From Sediminibacterium sp. (GTDB lineage: Bacteria > Bacteroidota > Bacteroidia > Chitinophagales > Chitinophagaceae), in NCBI GenBank assembly GCA_023256555.1, contig JALRFB010000005.1:1-15047 (forward strand): 15,047 nt of DNA, read 5' to 3'. Of this stretch, positions 8,962 to 15,047 are shown piece by piece. The position numbers and the translations under genes are program-made. Numbering within the stretch: the stretch's first letter is position 1; each line of letters begins with the position of its first letter. The notes under the pieces are model-generated. The model did not search any database. It saw only the letters and a list, made by a program, of their open reading frames with translations, and had not been told where the DNA came from.

Positions 8962-8980
8962 GCGCTTAATACTTCACTAC
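8953..8980. repeat. Inverted repeat at the convergent murB/porin gene ends
   Basis: GTAGTG (8953-8958) pairs with CACTAC (8975-8980), enclosing the palindrome TAAGCGCTTA (8959-8968), whose two ends are the murB stop codon and the complement of the porin stop codon. A second, alternative pairing is GAAGTA (8944-8949) with TACTTC (8970-8975). No T run follows on either strand, so this is at best a weak bidirectional terminator. Confidence 0.35.
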
Positions 8981-10252
8981 TATCTCCACCCTTCTATTCA
9001 TTGCTCTTCCCTGACTGGTTTTATTGTCTGCAATAGGTTGATTAAATGCAAATCCATTAATTGATAAACGCTTAGCATCTATACCCTTTTTAATAAGATA
9101 TTGCATCACTACTTTTGCTCTGGAAAATGATAATTTTTCGTTTATTTTAAGTGAACCAACATTATCTGTATGCCCTCCGATTTCTAATTGAATAGTTGCA
9201 TTATCTGCCATCAATTGAATTAATGAGTTTAATGGAGCTGTTTGTTTTTTTGTCAATTGATTACTTCCTGTTGCAAATTTTAATTTAGAACTTGCAGCAT
9301 CTACCAATGGTTGCAAATCTGCACATCCTTTATTAGCTGCAATACCTGCGATAGTTGGACATTGATCTTCTTCATCATTTATGCCATCCTTATCAGTATC
9401 AGGAATGGGGCATCCCTCATATCTGCCTAATCCTTTTACAGTAGGGCATTTATCTTGCTCATCATTGATACCATCCTTATCTGAGTCTGGGATAGGGCAA
9501 CCCTTGTATTTTGCAATGCCCTCTGTAGAAGGACATTGATCTTGTTCATCATTGATACCATCATTATCTGTATCTGGGATAGGGCATCCTTTATATTTTG
9601 CAATGCCTTTTTGATTTGGGCAAGCATCTTCTGAATCTGAAACACCATCATCATCCCCATCCACTTTAATGGGCGCAGGTGGCAATTCAATTGCTTTTTT
9701 GTCTTTTCCTTTTATAGGCAATGTATAACTAATACTATGACTAGAATGCATTTTAGTTAATGAAGAAGCTTCTGCTCTATAAGTGCTCATAATATTTACA
9801 AAAGAACCATATTTAGCCTTTATCTGCAACCCAGCGCCCATAGGTGCATAAGCGGTATAATAGGAAAAATGATCCGCCCCTACGCCAATACCTGCAGTTA
9901 CAAAAGGCACAATTGTTTTATCATCTGTTGCAAACTTATAATTCAAACTAACATCTAGCGCAGTATAATTTTGATTGCTTTTGGCCTTAGGAACTTTTAA
10001 AGAAGTATAATAGGGATATTTTAAAGAAGCATAGTCTAGATTAACCATTAAATCAATCTTATTAGTGATACCTTTAAAATATTGTACACCAAAAGCTGGA
10101 ACACTTGTAGTTAACCCTTCCGTTAAATTAGTTTTCTTAAAATCTAAATAAGAAATTCTAAAGCCAATAGCTGCTTTCTTAATAGTACTGTCTTGAGCAA
10201 TAATCGATGAAGTGATAATTACACTAAATAATACAAAAAATATCTTTTTCAT
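8966..10252 (-). CDS. OmpA-family outer membrane protein with thrombospondin type 3 repeats
   Basis: Predicted to anchor the outer membrane to peptidoglycan. I place the start at 10252, not the earlier in-frame ATG at 10303. From 10252 the protein (428 residues) begins with a clean signal peptide, [19 protein letters not shown], cleaved before Gln20; the earlier start would overlap the upstream gene's end and add 17 unrelated residues. Residues about 24-185 look like a beta-barrel. Residues 198-309 hold four calcium-binding thrombospondin type 3 repeats (DxDxDGxxDxxDxCP). The C-terminal OmpA domain (about 324-428) has GHTDNVG (360-366), with Asp363 and Arg378 matching the peptidoglycan-contacting pair known from Acinetobacter OmpA. 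It is last in the minus-strand gene set, 10 bases after the RlpA-like gene. Family is secure; its specific role is not known. Confidence 0.93.
   Translation of the reverse strand: MKKIFFVLFSVIITSSIIAQDSTIKKAAIGFRISYLDFKKTNLTEGLTTSVPAFGVQYFKGITNKIDLMVNLDYASLKYPYYTSLKVPKAKSNQNYTALDVSLNYKFATDDKTIVPFVTAGIGVGADHFSYYTAYAPMGAGLQIKAKYGSFVNIMSTYRAEASSLTKMHSSHSISYTLPIKGKDKKAIELPPAPIKVDGDDDGVSDSEDACPNQKGIAKYKGCPIPDTDNDGINDEQDQCPSTEGIAKYKGCPIPDSDKDGINDEQDKCPTVKGLGRYEGCPIPDTDKDGINDEEDQCPTIAGIAANKGCADLQPLVDAASSKLKFATGSNQLTKKQTAPLNSLIQLMADNATIQLEIGGHTDNVGSLKINEKLSFSRAKVVMQYLIKKGIDAKRLSINGFAFNQPIADNKTSQGRAMNRRVEIVVKY
9326..9661 (-). repeat. Tandem 87-base coding repeats (thrombospondin type 3)
   Basis: Three full 29-codon units (9500-9586, 9413-9499, 9326-9412) and a shorter, more diverged first unit (to 9661) encode the linker between barrel and OmpA domain. 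Each unit runs from CPIPDxDxDGINDExDxCP to a conserved glycine before the next cysteine. The units are similar at the DNA level as well as in protein, for example around 9486-9526 and 9573-9613, suggesting fairly recent duplication and possible copy-number change. Confidence 0.88.
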
Positions 10253-10262
10253 AAACAGGAAT

Positions 10263-10748
10263 TTAATTGACAGGATTTGTTTTACTGTATCCAATAGCCT
10301 CAACTGTAACTTTTACAATTCCAGAAGACTTTGTTTTTAATAAATGTGCACCCACTCCGCTTAAATCTATCACTCTTCCCTTTCTTAACATATTTGGATG
10401 CATACGATCATTGATTCTAACTAAAATAGTTGCTCCATTCTTCATATTGGTAACTCTAACCAATGTATTTAATTTAAATAAATTACACGCTGCAGTAAAT
10501 CTCTTATTACGATATCTTTCACCAGTGGATGTCAATGTGCCATCTAAACCTTTACTATAAAAGCTAGCGATACCAGTAACTCTATTTAGTTCTATGGTAA
10601 TTCTATTGGTATCGATTTTTCTTTTGTACTTTTTTATATTTACAGAATCCAAATAATTGATAGTAGTCAATGTATTGGAATAGATATTTTGCGCCATTGC
10701 AGCAAATGGTGCAAATAAGAAGCATAATATGATGATTTTATACTTCAT
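10263..10748 (-). CDS. RlpA-like double-psi beta-barrel protein, exported, catalytic residues replaced
   Basis: A 161-residue exported protein with a Sec signal peptide ([19 protein letters not shown], cut before Gln20) and an RlpA-type double-psi beta-barrel (about 57-155). Conserved landmarks are [39 protein letters not shown] (97-115) and GRVIDLS (124-130). It has no lipobox cysteine at the cleavage site and no C-terminal SPOR domain, unlike E. coli and Pseudomonas RlpA. The Asp and His essential in Pseudomonas aeruginosa RlpA (in the GE-x-F-D and TAAH motifs) align with Arg80 (GERYR) and Cys88 (TAAC), at the same 8-residue spacing. I infer a binding or structural role rather than lytic transglycosylase activity. 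It starts 3 bases after the DUF952 gene and ends 10 before the porin gene, in a cell-envelope pair with the latter. Confidence 0.85.
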   Translation of the reverse strand: MKYKIIILCFLFAPFAAMAQNIYSNTLTTINYLDSVNIKKYKRKIDTNRITIELNRVTGIASFYSKGLDGTLTSTGERYRNKRFTAACNLFKLNTLVRVTNMKNGATILVRINDRMHPNMLRKGRVIDLSGVGAHLLKTKSSGIVKVTVEAIGYSKTNPVN

Positions 10749-10751
10749 TCA

Positions 10752-11066
10752 TTATTGGTTAATATCAATTACATCCACCACACTATCCAAATTTAAAGGC
10801 CCATATATATGGGGAAATAATTCATCTAAGTCAATAGCCAATTCAAATAAAACAGGCCTTTGTACTTTAGCTTTTTCAATTTTTAATTTAACCAAACCAG
10901 TCTTCCCTTTGTAGAACCTTTCTAATACTCCAGCAATCTGTCTTTCAATAGAACAATGTATAAACCCTTCTTGATCATAGCCTGCTGGCTTGTATTCATT
11001 ATTTTTTTGTGCGTCTTCCCACTCTTTTCGAGTGGTCACATGATATATGTATTCACTTTCCATCAT
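10752..11066 (-). CDS. DUF952 family protein
   Basis: A 104-residue soluble protein of the DUF952 family, whose function is not established. It spans the whole family: IYHVTTRKEWEDAQ at the N-terminus, EGFIHCS (34-40) in the middle, and ELFPHIYGPLNLDSVVDV at the C-terminus. Conserved polar residues in the HVTT, FIHCS and PHIYGPL segments hint at a ligand or catalytic pocket, but that is inference. No signal peptide or membrane segment is visible. Two consecutive ATG codons open the frame (11066 and 11063), so the true start is uncertain by one residue. It begins 10 bases after aroC and ends 3 bases before the RlpA-like gene, so it is carried on the aromatic-pathway transcript; a metabolic link is not shown by this alone. 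Confidence 0.88.
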   Translation of the reverse strand: MMESEYIYHVTTRKEWEDAQKNNEYKPAGYDQEGFIHCSIERQIAGVLERFYKGKTGLVKLKIEKAKVQRPVLFELAIDLDELFPHIYGPLNLDSVVDVIDINQ

Positions 11067-11076
11067 TTTTAGATTT

Positions 11077-12072
11077 TTATTTTAAAATTCTAGGAATTTT
11101 TTGCTCACGCATCATTAAATCAGCTAACACAATGGCTGTAACTGCTTCCAATACAACAGGCACTCTTAAAGCAATACATAAATCGTGTCTCCCCTTCACT
11201 GAAAATGTTTCTTGTTCATTGGTTTCCCAATTCCAAGTAATTTGTTCTTTAGGTGTAGAAGAAGTTGGTTTTACAGCAATTCTGAAAACTAAGTCATTCC
11301 CATTGGTGTAACCACCTACAACCCCACCCGCATGATTGGTCTTTGTCTTACCAGTTGCATCTATTATGGCATCATTATGATCTACTCCAAACATATTGGC
11401 TGCAGCAAATCCAGTACCAAACTCAATCCCACGTATAGCAGGAATCGAAAATACCGCATGGCTAATTAAAGACTCTACTGAATCAAAAAAATGTTCTCCT
11501 AAACCAATAGGCAATCCTTTAACATTGCACTCCACTATTCCCCCAACACTGTCTTTTTGATCAATAGCTTTTTGAAGGCCTTTCTCCAAATCAGTCTCTC
11601 CACCAATACTTACAATATGAGCAACTATCTCAATCTCATTCAATATTTTTTTTGCAATAACACCTGCACCTACTAAAGCAGCAGTTAGTCTACCACTAAA
11701 ATGCCCTCCTCCTCTGTAATCTTCAAAGCCACCAAATTTATGGTGTGCAGTGAAATCTGAATGTCCAGGTCTTGGTACTGATCTTTGCTTTTCATAATCC
11801 CCACTTCGGGTATTATTATTTTCGAAAATCATTGTCAAAGGTGCTCCGGTAGTAATATCATTAAATAAACCCGACTTGAAAATAGGCATATCATCTTCTT
11901 GTCTAGGAGTGGTCCCCTTTTGCTTACCACCTTTTCTTCTTTCCATATCTACCACAAAATCTTCTTGTTTTAATGAGAGTCCAGCAGGACATCCATCTAT
12001 CACTACACCAACACAAGCGCCGTGTGATTCGCCAAAAATTTGTAGTTTAAATAAGTTTCCAAATTGATTCAT
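11077..12072 (-). CDS. aroC: Chorismate synthase
   Basis: The last shikimate-pathway enzyme; it removes phosphate from EPSP to give chorismate and needs reduced FMN. The 331 residues cover the complete family. FGESHG (13-18) holds catalytic His17. RPGHSDF (101-107) holds the second catalytic histidine, His104. DYRGGGHFSGR (118-128) and the NHAGGVVGGYTNGNDLVFR signature contribute to FMN and substrate binding. GRHDLCIALRVPVVLEA is the C-terminal signature. The ATG at 12072 gives the standard MNxFGxLFKL start. It lies 29 bases after aroA, the widest gap in this operon, which contains a small hairpin. Three biosynthetic genes of the same pathway lie directly upstream. Confidence 0.97.
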   Translation of the reverse strand: MNQFGNLFKLQIFGESHGACVGVVIDGCPAGLSLKQEDFVVDMERRKGGKQKGTTPRQEDDMPIFKSGLFNDITTGAPLTMIFENNNTRSGDYEKQRSVPRPGHSDFTAHHKFGGFEDYRGGGHFSGRLTAALVGAGVIAKKILNEIEIVAHIVSIGGETDLEKGLQKAIDQKDSVGGIVECNVKGLPIGLGEHFFDSVESLISHAVFSIPAIRGIEFGTGFAAANMFGVDHNDAIIDATGKTKTNHAGGVVGGYTNGNDLVFRIAVKPTSSTPKEQITWNWETNEQETFSVKGRHDLCIALRVPVVLEAVTAIVLADLMMREQKIPRILK

Positions 12073-12081
12073 AATGTTATG

Positions 12082-12100
12082 TTACTTACAAGTTAAGTAA
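12082..12100 (-). repeat. Small intercistronic inverted repeat between aroA and aroC
   Basis: TTACTTA (12082-12088) and TAAGTAA (12094-12100) form a perfect 7-base-pair AT-rich stem with a 5-base loop, filling most of the 29-base gap. It has no T run on the transcribed strand, so it is not a standard terminator. It may be an RNA hairpin near the aroC start, or chance in AT-rich DNA. Confidence 0.35.
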
Positions 12101-12101
12101 T

Positions 12102-13373
12102 TTATTGAATATCAACTTTAGCCCCCAAATTTTGCAAGTGCTGGAAAAAGTCGGTATATGATTTGTTAATAGCTTCAGCCTCAGTGATTTCGATTGGACC
12201 AGTTGCTCTTAAAGCAGCTACCCCACAAGCCATCGCAATTCTATGATCATGTTGAGAAAACACTGAATTTGCTTGAATTTTTTCTACTCCTTCAATTTTC
12301 ATTAAATCTCCATCCAAGATAATTTTCACTCCCAGTTTAGCAAACTCCTTTTGCAAAGTCAAACCTCTATCACTTTCTTTATGTGCCAATCTACTCACCC
12401 CTTTTATAGTGGTCATGCCTTTACATAATGAAGCTAAAGCAACCAATGGAGGAAACAAATCTGGACAATCAGTTGCATCAAAATCAAAGGCTTTCAAGCC
12501 ATCTTCATTTGCACCTATTAAAATATCTTCTTCAATAAAACTAATTGAAGCATTAGCCGATTTTAAAGCATTCATCACCGCTTTATCAGCTTGAGTTGAA
12601 TGTAGTTGTAATCCTTTAACAGTTATTGGTCCCGCAATGGCTCCAGCTACTAATAAAAATGCAGCACCGCTCCAATCTCCTTCAACAGTATATTGAATAG
12701 TTTGATGTACAGTTGTTCTTGGCTTAAAAGTAAATTGCTCATGATTTTCATGATTTACTTCCCAACCAAAATGCTTTAGTACTGCCAATGTTAAATCAAT
12801 ATAAGGTTTGCTTTTCAAATGATTCACATTAATGGTTGAGCCAGTAGCATCAGCTGCAGCATATGCCATTAATAAACCAGTTAAAAATTGCGAACTTAAA
12901 GAACCATCAACAGTAATGTCAGATGGCTTCAAAGGACCTTGAATGGATATTGGTAAAAAACCATTACTGGAATTTATCTGAACACCTAATGCTGGTAAAA
13001 TTTCATCAAAAAAATGCATGGGTCTTTTCACCAAACTTCCCTTTCCTTGAATAGTGATTGGTTGATTACTTAATGCTGCAATGGGAGTAAACATCCTTAT
13101 ACCTAATCCACTTTCTCCACAATTCATTTCAGGTCCTATTGGTTGAACTCCATTTGAATTCACTTCTACATGATCTGAATGATGCTGAACCTTTGCACCC
13201 AGTTTTTGAATGACATCAATAGCAGCCAAATCATCATTTGAATGACCGGGATTAAAAATTTGAGATTTTCCTTGATGTAATAAAGCAGCCGCACAAGCTC
13301 TTTGCATACTACTTTTAGATGCAGGTGCCACTTGTGAACCACTCAAACTCGCAGGATATACTATTGCTCGCAT
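12102..13373 (-). CDS. aroA: 3-phosphoshikimate 1-carboxyvinyltransferase (EPSP synthase)
   Basis: Joins shikimate-3-phosphate and phosphoenolpyruvate to make EPSP. The 423 residues form the two-domain family fold. Substrate residues seen are Lys20 and Arg25 in PASKSSMQR, the SSQ triad (160-162), catalytic Asp305 in CPDLFPPL, the KESDR segment (332-336) and HDHRIAM (375-381). The loop equivalent to E. coli NAGTAMRP (94-101) reads ESGLGIRM (87-94). The glycine equivalent to Gly96 and the arginine equivalent to Arg100 are kept, but Thr97 and Pro101 correspond to Leu90 and Met94. The same overall form is, from memory, common in Bacteroidota, and it may lower glyphosate sensitivity; that is inference. 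The ATG directly abuts the aroB stop codon (TAA then ATG, no gap), so translation is very probably coupled. Confidence 0.96.
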   Translation of the reverse strand: MRAIVYPASLSGSQVAPASKSSMQRACAAALLHQGKSQIFNPGHSNDDLAAIDVIQKLGAKVQHHSDHVEVNSNGVQPIGPEMNCGESGLGIRMFTPIAALSNQPITIQGKGSLVKRPMHFFDEILPALGVQINSSNGFLPISIQGPLKPSDITVDGSLSSQFLTGLLMAYAAADATGSTINVNHLKSKPYIDLTLAVLKHFGWEVNHENHEQFTFKPRTTVHQTIQYTVEGDWSGAAFLLVAGAIAGPITVKGLQLHSTQADKAVMNALKSANASISFIEEDILIGANEDGLKAFDFDATDCPDLFPPLVALASLCKGMTTIKGVSRLAHKESDRGLTLQKEFAKLGVKIILDGDLMKIEGVEKIQANSVFSQHDHRIAMACGVAALRATGPIEITEAEAINKSYTDFFQHLQNLGAKVDIQ

Positions 13374-14396
13374 TTATGAATATAACTTTATCAATTTCTC
13401 TAATGATTTCATAGGAATGGTTTCATAAACAGCCTTCCCTATTTTTTGTAAAACAACATATTGCATTCCTGAAGTTGCTTTCTTTTTGTCTTTTTGCATA
13501 ATTCCCATGGCCTCTTTAATATCAAATCGCATTGCTGTAGGTAAACCATATTTTTTGAGTGTTTCCACAATTATATTGGTTTCAGAAAAACCAGTAAGTA
13601 CTTGAGAAATTTTTGCAGCATATACCATTCCAATACTGATAGCATGACCATGAAGCAACACATGTTGATTTTCAATCGCATGACCTAATGTATGACCAAA
13701 GTTGAGTAATTTTCGATCGCCTTTTTCAAACTCATCTTTTTGAACCACTTTTACTTTGATTTGGACATTTCGCTCAATTAAAGAAGCTAATGCTTTTTTA
13801 TTTTTTTGATAGTATGCCAAATTGTTTGTTGCCAATTCTTTCATCATTTTGGCATCTTTAATTGCAGCATGTTTGATAATTTCTGCAAAACCATTTTCCC
13901 ATTGATGTTGTGGCAAAGATTTCAAAAAGTCTAGGTCGTATAACAAAAATTGTGGCTGTCTAATTAATCCCACCATATTCTTGTACAAACCAACATCTAT
14001 TCCATTCTTGCCTCCAATAGAAGCATCTACCATGGCAAGGATAGTAGTAGGTACAAAACCAACTGCAACACCACGCATATAAATGCCAGCAACATAACCC
14101 ACCATATCAGTCACTACTCCACCACCAACACCAATTAAAATGGATTGTCTTGTAGCGCCAAAATTCAACAATGCTTCAATAATAAAATCAACAGTGGCTT
14201 GTTGTTTATACTCTTCACCTGCTGGAATTACAATGGTTTTTTTACCCTTGAATTTTTTTTGGTGCAAAGCATAGACATGCTCATCTGTAATATAAATAGC
14301 CAATGACTTGTCTACCATTTTATCAATAGTAGCAAATTGACCATCCAACACGAATGATACAGTAGAAGTAGAAAATTTAACTTTCCAGTTTTTCAT
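13374..14396 (-). CDS. aroB: 3-dehydroquinate synthase
   Basis: Converts DAHP to 3-dehydroquinate, the second shikimate-pathway step, with NAD+ and a divalent metal. The 340-residue length is near the family norm of about 350. The NAD-binding segment is IGVGGGVVTD (88-97). VPTTILAMVDASIGGKNGID (115-134) is the family signature. Metal ligands expected from the family are Glu172 in FAEIIKH, a histidine in NFGHTLGHA (232-240) and one in HGHAISIG (249-256). It starts 1 base after the DAHP synthase/chorismate mutase stop and its own stop touches the aroA ATG. This order follows the pathway: the upstream enzyme makes its substrate. No oddity in the sequence. Confidence 0.97.
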   Translation of the reverse strand: MKNWKVKFSTSTVSFVLDGQFATIDKMVDKSLAIYITDEHVYALHQKKFKGKKTIVIPAGEEYKQQATVDFIIEALLNFGATRQSILIGVGGGVVTDMVGYVAGIYMRGVAVGFVPTTILAMVDASIGGKNGIDVGLYKNMVGLIRQPQFLLYDLDFLKSLPQHQWENGFAEIIKHAAIKDAKMMKELATNNLAYYQKNKKALASLIERNVQIKVKVVQKDEFEKGDRKLLNFGHTLGHAIENQHVLLHGHAISIGMVYAAKISQVLTGFSETNIIVETLKKYGLPTAMRFDIKEAMGIMQKDKKKATSGMQYVVLQKIGKAVYETIPMKSLEKLIKLYS

Positions 14397-14397
14397 A

Positions 14398-15047
14398 CTA
14401 GCTATTCATTACTTTATTTTGTTGATTGATACTTTCCATATGAACTGCATCCATATATTTAGTTACAAAATCATCACTTAATCCTAATTTATTGCCTTTT
14501 GATACAGCACGATCTAAAATTTCATTCCAGCGACCAGTTTGTAAAATGGTGATATTATTGTTCTTTTTGTATTCGCCAATTTTTTGAGCCACTTTCATTC
14601 TAGTAGAAAGTACTTGCAATAATTCGTCGTCTAATTGATTAATTTGTTGACGTAATTTCTCCAATGCACTGTGGAAGTCTTCGTTTTGAACATCTTCTTT
14701 TCTCCAACGAATACTTTCCAACATTTGTTTTAATACTTCAGGAGTAATTTGTTGTTTTGCATCACTCCAAGCATTGTCTGGATCTACATGAGATTCAACA
14801 ATTAAACCATCAAAATCCAAATCGATTGCTTGTTGAGCAACAGCTTGTAAAATATCACGACGGCCACAAATATGCGAAGGATCGTTGATCATTGGCACAT
14901 TAGGGAAACGACGCTTCATTTCAATAGCCAAATGCCACATAGGTGCATTACGATATTCTGTATTTCCATAAGAACTAAAACCTCTGTGGATTAATCCTAA
15001 ATCTTCGATACCCGCTTTGGCAATACGTTCCATACCACCCACCCATA
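14398..15047 (-). CDS. Bifunctional DAHP synthase / chorismate mutase, C-terminal part (5' end outside the window)
   Basis: The frame is open to the right edge, so the N-terminus is missing; the GTG at 15042 is internal. The visible 215 residues cover two domains. The first (to about residue 115) is the end of a type I-beta (KDO8P synthase-like) DAHP synthase, which condenses phosphoenolpyruvate and erythrose-4-phosphate. Visible are LGLIHRGFSSYGNTEYRN and the metal ligands expected from the family: His in DPSH, Glu in VESH and Asp in SDAKQQ. The second (about 122-214) is a helical AroQ-type chorismate mutase starting LEKLRQQINQLDDELL, with STRMKVAQKIGEYKK and a later RWNEILDRA, supplying the arginine and lysine active-site residues. 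In Bacteroidota this fusion is well known; the mutase domain often serves phenylalanine/tyrosine synthesis and feedback control. It is the first visible gene of the aromatic operon. Confidence 0.93.
   Translation of the reverse strand, partial: WVGGMERIAKAGIEDLGLIHRGFSSYGNTEYRNAPMWHLAIEMKRRFPNVPMINDPSHICGRRDILQAVAQQAIDLDFDGLIVESHVDPDNAWSDAKQQITPEVLKQMLESIRWRKEDVQNEDFHSALEKLRQQINQLDDELLQVLSTRMKVAQKIGEYKKNNNITILQTGRWNEILDRAVSKGNKLGLSDDFVTKYMDAVHMESINQQNKVMNS

Noticed and set aside
9436..9690. 84-codon minus-strand open frame with internal repeats
   Set aside because: It is an alternative frame of the porin's repeat region; its repeats simply mirror the 87-base units, and it has no family resemblance.
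10253..10303. Longer N-terminus for the porin gene, starting at 10303
   Set aside because: It overlaps the end of the RlpA-like gene and hides a clean signal peptide that begins at the ATG at 10252.
10267..10560. 97-codon plus-strand open frame opposite the RlpA-like gene
   Set aside because: It is antisense to a gene with a recognisable domain and signal peptide, and its own protein resembles nothing.
1..15047. A novel defence, mobile or secondary-metabolite system
   Set aside because: Every substantial open frame in the coding orientation belongs to a known housekeeping or envelope family, apart from the DUF952 protein; there are no transposases, integrases, direct-repeat arrays or biosynthetic modules.

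Overview
The window is ordinary core chromosome from a member of the Bacteroidota, most likely Chitinophagaceae or a close relative. This rests on several signs: AT-rich DNA; start codons without a recognisable Shine-Dalgarno sequence; a TAnnTTTG-type promoter candidate before amt; an OmpA-family porin with thrombospondin type 3 repeats; a DAHP synthase fused to a C-terminal chorismate mutase; and AroC, AroA and PriA sequences that read like Bacteroidota homologues. I see no phage, insertion sequence, CRISPR array, tRNA or rRNA. No gene-free stretch exceeds 300 bases; the longest, 3034-3268, is the 235-base leader of amt.

Left part, plus strand (1-4705): nitrogen assimilation. The 3' third of gltB runs in from the left edge, followed by gltD, a strong intrinsic terminator, then amt with its own promoter candidate and a second strong terminator. 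GltBD makes glutamate from glutamine and 2-oxoglutarate, and Amt imports the ammonium. No PII gene (glnB/glnK) lies next to amt here.

Middle, plus strand (4721-8961): a PlsC-type acyltransferase gene, priA (replication restart helicase) and murB (peptidoglycan precursor synthesis). They are tightly packed. The plsC frame is broken near its 3' end by what looks like loss of one base in a short C run. Restoring that base gives a normal C-terminus and a stop 5 bases before priA.

Right part, minus strand (15047 down to 8966): one long co-directional set with junctions of 1, 0, 29, 10, 3 and 10 bases. The order is DAHP synthase/chorismate mutase (cut by the right edge), aroB, aroA, aroC, a DUF952 protein, an RlpA-like double-psi beta-barrel protein and an OmpA-family porin. 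The first four are shikimate/chorismate enzymes; the last two are cell-envelope proteins. The porin gene converges on murB, with only 4 bases between the stop codons.

I found no convincing new biological system. The points most worth a second look are the plsC frameshift, the RlpA-like protein lacking both residues needed for lytic transglycosylase activity, the envelope/DUF952 genes on the end of the aromatic operon, and the divergent substrate loop in AroA.
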